Positions 1-13,300 of a stretch of DNA of 64,000 nucleotides are shown one piece after another (position 1 is the first letter of the stretch; each line of letters starts with the position of its first letter). The position numbers and the translations under genes were made by a program. The stretch lies in the NCBI RefSeq assembly GCF_027579695.1, contig NC_083587.1:46917021-46981020 (forward strand), given 5' to 3'. Source of the DNA: Neoarius graeffei. Taxonomy: Eukaryota > Chordata > Actinopteri > Siluriformes > Ariidae. The notes beneath the pieces are model-generated. The model worked only from the letters and a program-made list of their open reading frames with translations. It had not been told where the DNA came from and made no database searches.

Positions 1-200
1 CCTACGGTCAATTTAGAGCCACCAATTAGCCTAACCTGCATGTCTTTGGGGGAAACCGGAGCACCTGGAGGAAACCCACGCGGACATGGCAAGAACATGC
101 AAACTCCACACAGAAAGGCCTTCGTCGGTCACTGGGCTCAAACCCCCAGAACCTTCTTGCTGTGAGGCGACAGTGCTAACCACTACACCACCGTGCCACC
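1..200 (-). mobile_element. tRNA-headed SINE, 5'-head part (cut by window start)
   Basis: Copy A of the dominant SINE in this window. On the minus strand the head ends in a tRNA-like promoter: A-box-like GGTGTAGTGGTTAGC and B-box-like GGTTCGAGCCC are visible in the better copies. A conserved body of about 300 bp and a short-repeat tail, (GATGA)n or (GGAT)n, follow. Here only the head and part of the body remain, with several substitutions. Confidence 0.8.
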
Positions 201-202
201 CT

Positions 203-480
203 GACCAAGACTCTTAATCGTCAAATACTCAGTTGATGCATATGTTACAGACTTCAGTCACATGATCTCAACCCAGTTGAACACGTCTAGTAGATTTTGG
301 AGTGGAGTGATGTGTTAGAGAGCACTCTCCATCACCATCATTAAAACACTAATGGAAGTAAAATCTTTTGGAAGTACAGTGTTCATCTCTGTAGTACACT
401 TCCAGAGACGTGTTCTGGTGGCTCTTGTTGCTTTTTTTTCTTTCATTCATCCCCCTTTTGTATGCATGTATTATATACTT
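203..480 (+). pseudogene. Tc1-like transposase C-terminal relic
   Basis: Decayed remains of the end of a Tc1/mariner transposase: about 265-300 reads like the ..DLNPVEHV.. segment that holds the third catalytic acid, followed by the histidine/serine stretch and the LEEWCSS-like block typical of one fish Tc1 subfamily. Stops and frameshifts throughout. The same subfamily recurs as a relic at 50.9 kb. The adjacent SINE lies immediately to the left. Confidence 0.5.
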
Positions 481-1159
481 TAATAAATAAAAATCATTTA
501 AACTGTAGATAGATTAGAACGTATACTCAAATCTACTACGCATTCATATTTGTATCAATTGCTGCTATTTATTCTACAGCTTTTATCAATGCTTTGTATG
601 CTACATACGACTTTGTAAAAAATCTTTACACACTGTTGCCGTTCCACTGTTGTGTCATAACGCTGAAAGATGCCTCACGATGTGAAGTTTTGTTGCACAG
701 CAGCTGCCAGTGCTTTAACTTTAGGCTTCCGCCACAAAGACCTCCGGGGCTTTAGGGTTAAACTGAGAAATGCGTTAATTACAGGAGTAAATGAAAGGCC
801 TGCAATGTCAGTCTGCAGCCACAGGCTGAATTCCCCACTAACAGATGTGCCCGATTCTCTGACTTATCAATTTCCAAATAGTTTTGATGTTTCCATTTGG
901 TCGTAAAAAATTTCAGTAGCTTTCTTGTAGCAATTACTGATTTTTTTTTTTTTCCAAAATCATTGCAGTGTTTGAACACTTCTGATCATCACTAATGAAG
1001 AACTCCTGGTATGGTGGTTGTCGAGTGGTTGCTAAGCAGGCATCATTAGCACTTTCCTTGTGTATCTGTATTGTATCCAGTACGTGCAAAGATGGCTTTA
1101 TAGTTGTGCTAATAAACAAAATCAAGAACACTTTGATTCATTCATTAATTATCCCAACA
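481..1159. other. tex10 downstream flank, no gene seen
   Basis: AT-rich single-copy-looking DNA after tex10. Short open frames here show no recognisable domain and no compositional bias of coding DNA. It may include the rest of the 3' UTR if the first polyadenylation signal is not used. Confidence 0.4.
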
Positions 1160-1161
1160 TG

Positions 1162-1167
1162 TTTATT
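1162..1167 (-). promoter_or_regulatory. candidate tex10 polyadenylation signal AATAAA
   Basis: Plus-strand tttatt reads AATAAA on the gene strand, about 93 nt after the stop codon. It is the first canonical hexamer met. It would give a short 3' UTR; later sites cannot be excluded from sequence alone. Confidence 0.35.
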
Positions 1168-1259
1168 TTTCCTCGTAATCTATAAAAAGCAACATTTGTG
1201 AACATGGAAAGACAGAGTGTGAGAGGAAAGTAGAGAGAAGGTGGCAGCAGCTCAGGGGA

Positions 1260-1370
1260 TTAAAAGATATCCCTCATGGCCATGTTGGCACGGTGACTCG
1301 AAAGCGTCACGCTGTAGCAGTACAGCAGGTCTGTTAGCCACTGCTCTCGGGTCTCACCACCGTGGTAGCG
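1260..1370 (-). CDS. tex10: tex10 terminal coding exon h with stop
   Basis: After acceptor cag the phase-0 exon encodes [19 protein letters not shown] and a divergent tail [17 protein letters not shown], then TAA at 1262-1260 (37 codons). The core EQWLTDLxYC is the C-terminal signature of TEX10 (human QEQWLTDLHYCFNVYITG). The last ~17 residues differ from the mammalian tail. No further exon is needed; a candidate polyadenylation signal lies about 95 nt downstream. Confidence 0.87.
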   Translation of the reverse strand, partial: RYHGGETREQWLTDLLYCYSVTLSSHRANMAMRDIF

Positions 1371-4300
1371 CTGTCAAAACACACAGAGCAGCAAGTGAAT
1401 TAGAGTCGGGTTTTATTGGCTGGTCCTACATTCCGTTCATTTTCTACATTATGCAAGTGCACAACACAAAGCGACAGTGACATTTAAATTGAGATTTTCT
1501 CAACTTGATGTAAATTAGGTACCGTATATGACAATAAAGCAATAAGTCCAAACAATTACCTTGAATGATTCCAAAATAAAGTGTACACAATATTTGTTTT
1601 GAAGAAAAAAAAAAAATCATAATATCAGTGGATTCCTCACATCACACCCCAAAGTGGTTCTTCCCCAAACTGTTGAAGCACACAATTGTAAAGAATGTCT
1701 CTGTATGCTACAGCATTACTCATTTCCCATCACAGGAACCTGTTCCAGCATGACAATGCCCCTGTGCACAAAGCAAGCTCCATGAAGACATGGTTTGCCA
1801 ATCTCATCATCTCTAGCCGCTTTATCCTGTTCTACAGGGTCGCAGGCAAGCTGGAGCCTATCCCAGCTGACTACGGGTGAAAGGCGGGGTACACCCTGGA
1901 CAAGTCGCCAGGTCATCACAGGGCTGACACAGAGACACAGACAACCATTCACACTCACATTCACACCTACGGTCAATTTAGAGTCACCAGTTAACCTAAC
2001 CTGCATGTCTTTGGACTGTGGGGGAAACCGGAGCACCCGGAGGAAACCCACGCAGACACGGGGAGAACATGCAAACTCCACACAGAAAGGCCCTCGCCGG
2101 CCACGGGGCTCGAACCCGGACCTTCTTGCTGTGAGGCGACGGTACTAACCACTACACCACCGTGCCGCCCCGGTTTGCCAATCTGGAGTGGGAAAAACTT
2201 GAGTAGTCAACAGCTTTGGGATAAACTGGAACGCTGACTTCACCCCCAGCCTTCTTGCCAAACATCAGCGCCTGACCTTCCTAATGCTGACGTGACTGAA
2301 TGGGCAAATGCCCACAGCCACTTTCCATAATCTCGTGGAAAGCCTTCCCAGAAGAGCAGAGGTTATTATAAAAGCAAAAGGGGTCACTAAATCTTCAATG
2401 GGATGTTCAACAAATACATACAGCTGCGTTTAGAAGTTAACATAAATGCACATGAATGTCATGGCAATATTGGGCTTTCAATGATTTCTTTGAACTTTTT
2501 TTTTTCTGGAGGAGAATGACTGTACATCTTTTAATAGGGGGGAAAACAAAAAAAATTAGTGCACAGGTTTTACTTTATTTTGGGTTTTCTGAAATCAATA
2601 CAGTGTCAAAATTTACATTAACTCAGTGGTGGTGAAACTTCCAAAATGTCTTAACTTGCCAAGGCCCTTTAACTTCCTGTTAGTAATCATGATTGATGAC
2701 AGTTGGTAGCTTCATTGTGCCAACATAAAAAGGGTTTGTTTGACAGCACTCAATGGACTGACCAACATACAGTGTATTGGGAAAGTCTAAGGAGCTCAGT
2801 GCAGATCTCAGAATCATAGGAATGTCTCTTCACGCCATTTCTAAACAACTGCAGATTCCAAGATCAGTTCAAATAATTGTATGCAAGTGCAAGTTAGTGG
2901 GAGGTGTAGCCCCTTTGCTGGAAGAAGACCCAAACTGTCATCCTCCGCTGAGAGGGAATTGGTTCAGATGGTCAGGAACAACCCAGAAACCACCAAAGCA
3001 TAGGCCTGCCATGAATTGGAAGCTGCTGGAACACTGTCTACAGTCAAGCAAGTTTTACATTGCCATGGACTGAGAGGTTGCTGGCCAAGAAACATTGTCA
3101 AGTAAAATTATCTGTCCATGCAGCAAGATAATTTCGCAAGTGTTAAGTAATTTTCTCCACAAATTCAGTTTTCAGTTTTTTTTGCAGTGTATGAGGTGTA
3201 GTTACTTTACCAAGGCCTGGAAAAAGCCCAAACTGTCACCCTCAACTGAAAGGAAATTGGTTGGATGGTCAAGAACAACCCAGTAACCACCAAGGTAGAG
3301 GCCTGCCGTGAACTGGAAGTTGTTGGAACACTGGTGTCACTGTCTACAGTCAAGCAAACTTTACATTGCCATGGACTTTGAGGCTGCTGTCCAAGAAAGT
3401 AGAACCTGCTCTAAAATCAACACCTTCAAGCTCAAGAAAGTTTGCAGCTGATCACATGGACAAAGAAAAAGCCTTCTGGAGGAAAGTTTTATGTTCAGAT
3501 GAGACTGAAAGATTGAGTTGTTTGGCCAGAAGGACCAGAGGTACAGAACTGTACCAACTGTTAAGCGTGGTGGTGGTGGCATCATGCTCTGGGTCTGTTT
3601 TGCACAAAGCGGACTGAATAATAAAGAAGGAAGACTACCTCAGAATTCTTCAGCATAACCTCAAACATCAGAAACTTGGACACAATTGGGTGTTCCAACA
3701 GGACAATGACCCCAAACAGAGCTGTTGCGTTATAAAGTAAGCTAACATTCAATTTCAAACAAGTCCTGACCTCAGCCCAATTGAAAATATGTGGACTGTG
3801 CTTAAAAGTCAGGTCTGTGCCAGGAGAGAAACAAATTTAATTGAACTCTACCAATTCTGTCAAGAAGTGTGGTCAGATATCCAACTGGAATTCTGCCAGA
3901 AGCTTGTTGATGGCTACCAAAATTTAGGCAAGATGAAACTTGCTAAGGGACATTTAACCAAATATTAGATGTGCTGTATGTATTAATTTCAAAAAATTTA
4001 AAATAAATTAAAACTTGTGCACCATATTCTTGTTGATTTTCTATGAAAGATGTATGTTGTACAATCATTCTGCCACAGAATAAGAAGCGTTCAAAGAAAT
4101 CACTAGTGTCTAGGGTGTGGATAATGTGAAAGTGGCAACTACAGCATCAGGTAACATGCAGCCGGTTGCACAGCTGCACCAAGCTGCATAGTTTTAACAT
4201 ACCCGAAAGTTGCAGTGGTGCTTGAAAGTTTTGTAAACCCTTTAGAATTTTCTATATTTCTGCTTAAATATGACCTAAAACATCATCAGATTTTCACACA

Positions 4301-7300
4301 AATCCTAAAAGTAGATAAAGAGAACCCAGTTAAACAAATGAGATAAAAATATTATACTGGGTCATTTATTTAGTGAGGAAAATGATCCAATATTACATAT
4401 GTGAGTGGCAAAAGTATATGAAGCTCTAGGATTAGCAGCTAATTTGAAGGTGAAATTAGAGTCAGGTGTTTTCAATCCATGGGATGACAATCAGGTGTGA
4501 GTGGGCACCCTGTTTTATTTAAAGAACAGGGATCTATCAAAGTCTGAGCTTCACAACACGTTTGTGGAAGTGCATTATTGAACGAACAAAGGAGATTTCT
4601 GAGGACCTCAGAAAAAGCGTTGTTGTTGCTCATCAGGCTGGAAAAGGTTACAAAACCATCTCTAAGGAGTTTGGACTCCACCAATCCACAGTCAGACAGA
4701 TTGTGTACAAATGGAGGAAATTAAAGACCATTGTTACCCTCCCCAGGAGTGGTCGACCAACAAAGATCACTCCAAGAGCAAGGCCACAAAGGACCTCAGG
4801 GTAACTTCTAAGCAACTGAAGGCCTCTCTCACATTGGCTAATGTTAATGTTCATGAGTCCACCATCAGGAGAACACTGAACAACAATGGTGTGCATGGCA
4901 GGGTTGCAAGGAGAAAGCCACTGCTCTCCAAAAAGAACATTGCTGCTCATCTGCAGTTTGCTAAAGATCATGTGGACAAGCCAGAAGGCTCTTGGAAAAA
5001 TGTTTTGTGGACGGATGAGACCAAAATAGAACTATTTGGTTTAAATGAGAAGCGTTATGTTTTGAGAAAGGAAAACTGCATTCCAGCATAAGAACCTTAT
5101 CCCATCTGTGAAACATGGTGGTGGTAGTATCATGGTTTGGGCCTGTTTTGCTGCATCTGGGCCAGGACGGCTTGCCATCATTGATGGAACAATGAATTCT
5201 GAATTATACCAGCGAATTCTAAAGGAAAATGTCAGGACATCTGTCCATGAACTGAATCTCAAGAGAAGGTGGGTCATGCAGCAAGACAACGACCCTAAGC
5301 ACACAAGTCGTTCTACCAAAGAATGGTTAAAGAAGAATAAAGTGAATGTTTTGGAACGGCCAAGTCAAAGTCCTGACCTTAATCCAATTGAAATGTTGTG
5401 GAAGGACCTGAAGCGAGCAGTTCATGTGAGGAAACCCACCAACATCCCAGAGTTGAAGCTGTTCTGTATGGAGGAATGGGCTAAAATTCTTCCAAGCCGG
5501 TGTGCAGGACTGATCAACAGTTACCGCAAACGTTTAGTTGCAGTTATTGCTGCACAAGGGGGTCACACCAGATACTGAAAGCAAAGGTTCACATACTTTT
5601 GCCACTCACAGATATGTAATATTGGATCATTTTCCTCAATAAATAAATGACCAAGTATAATATTTTCATCTCATTTGTTTAACTGGGTTCTCTTTATCTA
5701 CTTTTAGGACTTGTGTGAAAATCTGATGATGTTTTAGGTCATATTTATACAGAAATATAGAAAATTCTAAAAAGAGTTCACAAACTTTCAAGCACCACTG
5801 TATAACATGGACACCCGAGTAGGAACAACATCCACTATAAGCAAAACGACTCACTAATTCTGTTCAAAATTTGTGTTTTGAGTAAATAGTGCATTTCTAC
5901 TGAAAAAAAATGAAACGTGCTTTTATTTTGCATAGAGTAGAATGATTTCTTGATGTGGGAAGTATTTCTCAGTTCTATTATCACCAGACATGGCCACCTT
6001 GCTGAAATACACCGACAAACTACAAACAGGCTATTGTTATATCTGGCACCACAGTGAGTACTTTACGTAGCTAGTGCAAAATGTTCTCGGTCAGACTGAG
6101 ATTATTGGCAAGGTACGACACAAAATATTGAAAACCCTTTACAGTTGATATAACAGTATACTGTATGTTTTGTCTTTCAGTGTAATTTAATTTGATTAAT
6201 AATTAAATAATATTGGCTGGCTTTTTTTTTTTTCATGGTATATCAGATATATTCCATTCACCTAGCATGATATTGAACGAGTCGAAGACTCGTTCAATAT
6301 CATGCTAGGTGAATGGAATATATCTGATATACCATGAAAAAAAAAAAGCCAGCCAATATTATTATTATTATACATACACGTTCCTTTCGGGTGTTCAACG
6401 CGTCTTTTTTGAAATTCTCTCAAAATCTTCCGTATTTAACGAAGCAAACCTGGCGGCCATGTTTCTTTACAAACCGCCGCGGTCGCTCGCTAGCGTGGAA
6501 GCTTTACGTCTCCGACGCATCTCTTTTCCAGTTTTTCAATGTCCCTTGGTATGTTTTTCTCTTGTAAATATGCATGAAGAATATCTAATGAAGTTTTCGT
6601 AGCCTTTCGGGTGTTCGATGCGTCTTTCTCTTTCCCGACGAACAAAGAAATGCTTCTGCACGTGCACAGCAGAAAACTCTCTCATTGGATATTCGAATCA
6701 GCACTGACATATGAAGTCATGTTGTCTTGACAGCCATGCAATATCGTAAACCGTATTCAACGCTCATTCTCCATTGGGTAGAGTAACGTAATACACGTAG
6801 GATAAGCGATATGCGAACAATATTGCACGCTATCAAACCAAATGAATGAAATCCGCTAGAAGGGAATAGAACACGTTTTTATTCCATAAAAAAAGTGTCC
6901 TGTATGTGTAATATGAGTGTACTGATTCGTGACGTAAATGCTACAATGAGAAAGGTACTAACTGCTTGTCTGCATCTTGATCTCGGATGTAGTACTTCCT
7001 GTTTCTGTTGAATCGGGGTTTGTGATTGGGTGATGGTGAAATACATCATTCAGTTTTGATCTACAATCACTTCATGCAATCATAAAGCACCGTAAAGCGT
7101 CGTGTTGCAAGTGAAATTCTACACCACAACAAACAGGTGATTTTTATTCTCCAGGACATGACCTCTGTTTTTAATGAGCAAGTCAGCCACTTGAAGCACA
7201 GAACAGGGTTGCGTGTGTGATCATGTGCTTTACCGTCAGGTCCTGGATGATGGTCTGCAGCAAGGTGGTGTTGGCGGCTACGTGATTGCGGAGCTGTGTG

Positions 7301-10300
7301 TGTTGCAGGAGCAGCGAGAGGATTTGAGCCAGCAAGGGAAGCTCTTCCTCGCACAGGTCACACACATGTAGAGACTGCAGAACCAATCGCAAAAGACGTG
7401 GCACTGTGCTCAGCGCAGCAAAACACGCCTCCCATACTGCATCCCTGCGGAGCAGACAGACGAGTGACTCAAAAACAATTCAAAGCAACAACTAAAGGAG
7501 GTTCATGTGCGTTTGCGATATTAAAGGCCTAGCTAGAGCAATGCCGCTCGAGTACTATCAGACGAGATTCTATTTCCAGACACGTCATGTTACGTTATGG
7601 TACTGGGGTACTAATACTAATGCATGACGGATGGACGGACGAACGGTCGTCAAGCTATTGCTGAAATATTGCCTCACTTCCCGTTTTCAGTTGCCATCTT
7701 ATCCTGTATAGATCGTGTGCTGAATGTGTGTGCCATGTTTGGTGTCAATATATGAAAGCATTACTGAGAAATGATGTCACATCCTGCCTGTATGGCGACT
7801 TCAGGTTGCTCTCACAATACCGCGATCCAAATTCCCCTAACGATTGGATAATTTATGGTAGAAAAAGTAAAGAAAAAAAAAGTAAAAAATGGTGGAAAAC
7901 CCAATAAGTGTAGAAATGAACATTTATGGAATATATTAAAGTTGGCTTGACCCAAAGAATCACAGGAAAGTGCAAACGTCCAAATTTGTCCGGTTAGTGG
8001 TGCCTGAGCTGTGCAAAATTGCCGAGGTAGTGGAGTGTCTGTCCTATATCACTGCTATGAGCTGTATTTAGATATGAACAAATCAATTGATGTATGTGGT
8101 TGTGTGCGAAAGTTTGCATCCCCCCTATTTTTTTATTTTTTTTGCAAAAGGGAAGAGTTGGTCGGAGTCCATCTATCCATTATCTGTAACCGCTTATCCT
8201 GTGCAGAGTCGCAGGCAAGCTGGAGCCTATCCCAGCTGACTATGGGCGAGAGGCGGGGTACACCCTGGACAAGTCACCAGATCATCGCAGGGCTGACACA
8301 GAGACAAGCAACCATTCACACTCACATTCACACCTACGGTCAATTTAGAGTCACCAGTTAACCTAACCTGCATGTCTTTGGACTGTGGGGGAAACCGGAG
8401 CACCCGGAGGAAACCCACGCGGACACGGGGAGAACATGCAAACTCCGCACAGAAAGGCCCTCGCCGGCCCCGGGGCTTGAACCCGGACCTTCTTGCTGTG
8501 AGGCGACAGCGCTAACCACTACACAACCCTGGTCGGAGTCATATTTTGAAATGTATAAAATTTTTTTACACACACACACACACACACGTACACGAAGGTA
8601 TGAAGTTTATCTTTGAATGGTGAATATATTCACGAGTGAGTGACGCGAATGAGTGATCTATTTTTCAACACTAATAGATAAACTTCATATCTTTGCGCTA
8701 CCGTATAATGTTCATATCATATGGACACATCCACACAAAAAAAAGCAAGTTAATCAAAAGAATTTAAATTTTGACCCGATTCGCCATTTTGACAACACGC
8801 GTCTAGTCAGCAGGAAAACACTGGGTGTGAGGTCATGGGAGTGAAATATCGGGAAGTATGTCACTCAGATCTGCGATGCATCTCGTACGAAAAATGCGAG
8901 TTTTTCAAAATGAGAAGATAAACTTCATATCTTCAAGCCAGCGTGTGATTTTCTTATTATTATATAGACACATTCACAAACAAATAGTACCCAAATTTAT
9001 CAAAACAATTCATCGGTTTCCTCACGAGTGACCTTTAACAGTTATTCCATGAAATCGAATCGTACGAGCTGATGGCCGACGAGGCGCGTAGCACAGAGTT
9101 GGCTATAAGTCATGTACAATGAGTGAGTGGAATAACCGTTTTATTCTATCCACAGTCACTGGATTTTGAGAAACGGAGCGTTTTTCTCATCTCATTATCT
9201 CTAGCCGCTTTATCCTTCTACAGGGTTGCGGGCAAGCTGGAGCCTATCCCAGCTGACTACGGGCGAAAGGCGGGGTACACCCTGGACAAGTCGCCAGGTC
9301 ATCACAGGGCTGACACATAGACACAGACAACCATTCACACTCACATTCACACCTACGGTCAATTTAGAGTCACCAGTTAACCTAACCTGCATATCTTTGG
9401 ACTGTGGGGGAAACCGGAGCACCCGGAGGAAACCCACGCGGACACGGGGAGAACATGCAAACTCCGCACAGAAAGGCCCTCGCCGGCCACGGGGCTCGAA
9501 CCCGGACCTTCTTGCTGTGAGGCGACAGCGCTAACCACTACACCACCGTGCTGCCTGGAGCGTTTTTATTTTTTGCAAATTCAATACATAAAAACTTTTT
9601 ATACAAAACATCCGACACAATAATTTCCGCTTAGAATGTAAACAAATCGGTGAAATGACCGTAGCAATCTTAGAAAAATGCGATAATAATTCTTGAAAAC
9701 TCATAAAAAAGATATATTCTTACCATCAAATACTCTTATTCCATATTATGTTGCTTTTTTTGTATTTTGGGGGTTTTGTTTTCGAGTTTTTATTTCGTCC
9801 TCGGTTGGTTCAGTAACTCGCGCCACCATTTTGTTTTTCTCTACTCATGGTACATGAGCTGATATCCTAGTAGTAGAGTAGCCAATCAGACCGTGTGATT
9901 GCTCATATCCAGTGTATGTGGATAGAATAAATAGAGATTTGTGTCCCGGTTTTGGTTCTCCATGTCCCAGAGAATGTGTAGCTTGTAAGAAAAATACGAA
10001 TGGTGTATTTCCCAGTAAAACACTCGTGTCCATATAATATTATATTTTATATATTCGACATGCAAACTCAGGTGGCACGGTGGTGTAGTGGTTAGCGCTG
10101 TCGCCTCACAGCAAGAAGGTCCGGGTTCGAGCCCCGTGGCCGGCGAGGGCCTTTCTGTGTGGAGTTTGCATGTTCTCCCCGTGTCTGCGTGGGTTTCCTC
10201 CGGGTGCTCCGGTTTCCCCCACAGTCCAAAGACATGCAGGTTAGGTTAACTGGTGACTCTAAATTGAGCGTAGGTGTGAATGTGAGTGTGAATGGTTGTC

Positions 10301-13300
10301 TGTGTCTATGTGTCAGCCCTGTGATGACCTGGCGACTTGTCCAGGGTGAACCCCGCCTTTCGCCCGTAGTCAGCTGGGATAGGCTCCAGCTTGCCTGCGA
10401 CCCTGTAGAACAGGATAAAGCGGCTACAGATAATGAGATGAGACATGCAAACTCCTAACACCCCTTGGCAAATTTTTGCTTTATGGTATTGTAGTTTTGT
10501 ACTTTGTTGATTCTGTGCTTGCCTTGACCTTCGTATAAAACCGCATTATGCTAGTTTTTACTCTCGAAGGATTTTTAGCTCGATGCCAGCTCGTCCTTTT
10601 TATACTTCAGGTTTATTCTGGGTTTGCACAGTGGTGCTTGAAAGTTTGTGAACCCTTTAGAATTGTCTATATTTCTGCATAAATATGACCTAAAACATCA
10701 TCAGATTTTCACACAAGTCCTAAAAGTAGATAAAGAGAACCCAGTTAAACAAATGAGACAAAATATTCTACTTGGTCATTTATTTATTGAGGAAAATGAT
10801 CCAATATTACATATCTGTGAGTGGCAAAAGTATGTGAACCTCTAGGATTAGCAGTTAATTTGAAGGTGAAATTAGAGTCAGATGTTTTCAATCAATGGGA
10901 TGACAATCAGGTGTGAGTGGGCACCCTGTTTTATTTAAAGAACAGGGATCTATCAAAGTCTGATCTTCACAACACATGTTTGTGGAAGTGTGTCATGGCA
11001 CAAACAAAGGAGATTTCTGAGGACCTCAGAAAAAGCGTTGTTGATGCTCATCAGGCTGGAAAAGGTTACAAAACCATCTCTAAAGAGTTTGGACTCCACC
11101 AATCCACAGTCAGACAGATTGTGTACAAATGGAGGAAATTCAAGACCATTGTTACCCTCCCCAGGAGTGGTCGACCAACAAAGATCACTCCAAGAGCAAG
11201 GCGTGTAATAGTCAGCGAGGTCACAAAGGACCCCAGGATAACTTCTAAGCAACTGAAGGCCTCTCTCACATTGGCTAATGTTAATGTTATGGGTCCACCA
11301 TCAGGAGAACACTGAACAACAATGGTGTGCATGGCAGGGTTGCAAGGAGAAAGCCACTGCTCTCCAAAAAGAACATTGCTGCTCGTCTGCAGTTTGCTAA
11401 AGATCATATGGACAAGCCAGAAGGCTATTGGAAAAATGTTTTGTGGACGGATGAGACCTAAATAAAACTTTTTGGTTCAAATGAGAAGCGTCATGTTTGG
11501 AGAAAGGAAAACACTGCATTCCAGCATAAGAACCTTATCCCATCTGTGAAACATGGTGGTGGTAGTATCATGGTTTGGGCCTGTTTTGCTGCATCTGGGC
11601 CAGGACGGCTTGCCATCATTGATGGAACAATGAATTCTGAATTATACCAGTGAATTCTAAAGGAAAATGTCAGGACATCTGTCCATGAACTGAATCTCAA
11701 GAGAAGGTGGGTCATGCAGCAAGACAACGACCCTAAGCACACAAGTCATTCTACCAAAGAATGGTTAAAGAAGAATAAAGTTAATGTTTTGGAATGGCCA
11801 AGTCAAAGTCCTGACCTTAATCCAATGGAAATGTTGTGGAAGGACCTGAAGCGAGCAGTTCATGTGAGGAAACCCACCAACATCCCAGAGTTGAAGCTGT
11901 TCTGTACGGAGGAATGGGCTAAAATTGCTCCAAGCCAGTGTGCAGGACTGATCAACAGTTACCACAAACGTTTAGTTGCAGTTACTGCTGCACAAGGGGG
12001 TCACACCAGATACTGAAAGCAAAGGTTTACATACTTTTGCCACTCACAGATATGTAATATTGGATCATTTTCCTCAATAAATAAATGACCGAGTATAATA
12101 TTTTTGTCTCATTTGTTTAACTGGGTTCTCTTTATCTACTTTTAGGACTTGTGCAAAAATCTGATGATGTTTTAGGTCATATTTATGCAGAAATATAGAA
12201 AATTCTAAAGGGTTCACAAACTTTCAAGCACCACTGTAAATAGTCTATATAATACATAAGCAACATGCACATGTGTGCTTGACTTGTTAACACTTTATAA
12301 GCTACAGTATCTTTATAACTACAGATGTGAGTCAGAGGAGAGCTGCACTCTATAAACACCACATAATTATACCCTTTAGAGCTGCCTGGACACTGTAGGG
12401 GTGCCTTTTCTTTTGCAAGCATGTCTTTTTTCGCTTGTTTTTGTTTCAATAGAGAGAAAGAAGATTTTTCTTGTGCTTTTTGTTTGGAATATGAAAGTTA
12501 GCGATATTGTTTTTACTATTTGTCGTGACTCATAAATGACGTGAATTCTCCGGAAGTAAACGGAACCCGAGATTTTCCAATGTGCTCACTCCAAAAATGA
12601 CAAATCTAGTGTTTGGTTTCTTTGATTCATGTTTAAAAAAAATGCTTGTAACTAATGTACATTATGGTCACGTGCACAAACGTAGGTGCGTGAGTGAGTG
12701 TGCACCTCTTGCGGGCGCTTTGCTCCAGCTGCAGCAGCAGACTGAGCATGCTCAGACAGCAGTCAGCCAAGAAGCGGAGGAGTGTGTCGTTGGGCAGGAG
12801 GTTGTGATCCAGTAACCGTGGAATACACCTCAACAGGGCAGCGCACATGCAGTCCGGCACCACCAGCAACCCACACTAGACGTCCATACAGAGACAAAAT
12901 CAGTCAATTCGATCCATACTGTGATATGTTTCACACTGTGACCCATCATTACACTCACCAGGTTCTTGATGATGGCAGTTTGTAAGATTTCAAAACACTG
13001 CCCTCGAGAGCCCAGCGTCTCCAAACAGTGACATACTTCCTGTAAGCAGAAAAACAGTGCAAACATTTTGTTTAAGGAGAGATGGGGGCAGGGTGTCTAC
13101 AGGTTTATCCAAGTTAAATTTAAGACATTTAAGACTTTTTCATACCATGTTCCAAAAAAAATTAAGACCAAATCTAAAGTCACGCAAAAACGTACTTTTG
13201 AAAAAAAAAAAACCTATATAATTTAATGTAACTTATTGTTCTTGTAAACATTCACCAGAAAACACTATTCTAGTAGAAGTACTTCATTTCTTTTCCTTGA

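Larger units (their letters stand above)
2421..4105 (+). mobile_element. Tc1-like element, family 1, right end lost
   Basis: The left end CAGCTG..AGAAGTT follows TA (2419-2420) and matches the terminal repeat of the complete copy at 20273-21854, with an internal deletion. The right terminal repeat is cut after about 4105. About 200 bp of the transposase region is duplicated (roughly 2885-3085 and 3195-3395), and a MITE remnant lies between the two copies. Confidence 0.75.

Noticed and set aside
670..906. 78-codon frame downstream of tex10 as a neighbouring gene
   Set aside because: No recognisable motif, no splice or start support, and AT-rich context.
1795..2148. Open frames of about 65-290 codons across each SINE copy (for example with [18 protein letters not shown] on one strand)
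   Set aside because: The same peptides recur at every SINE copy on whichever strand the SINE lies; they are translations of the repeat, not genes.
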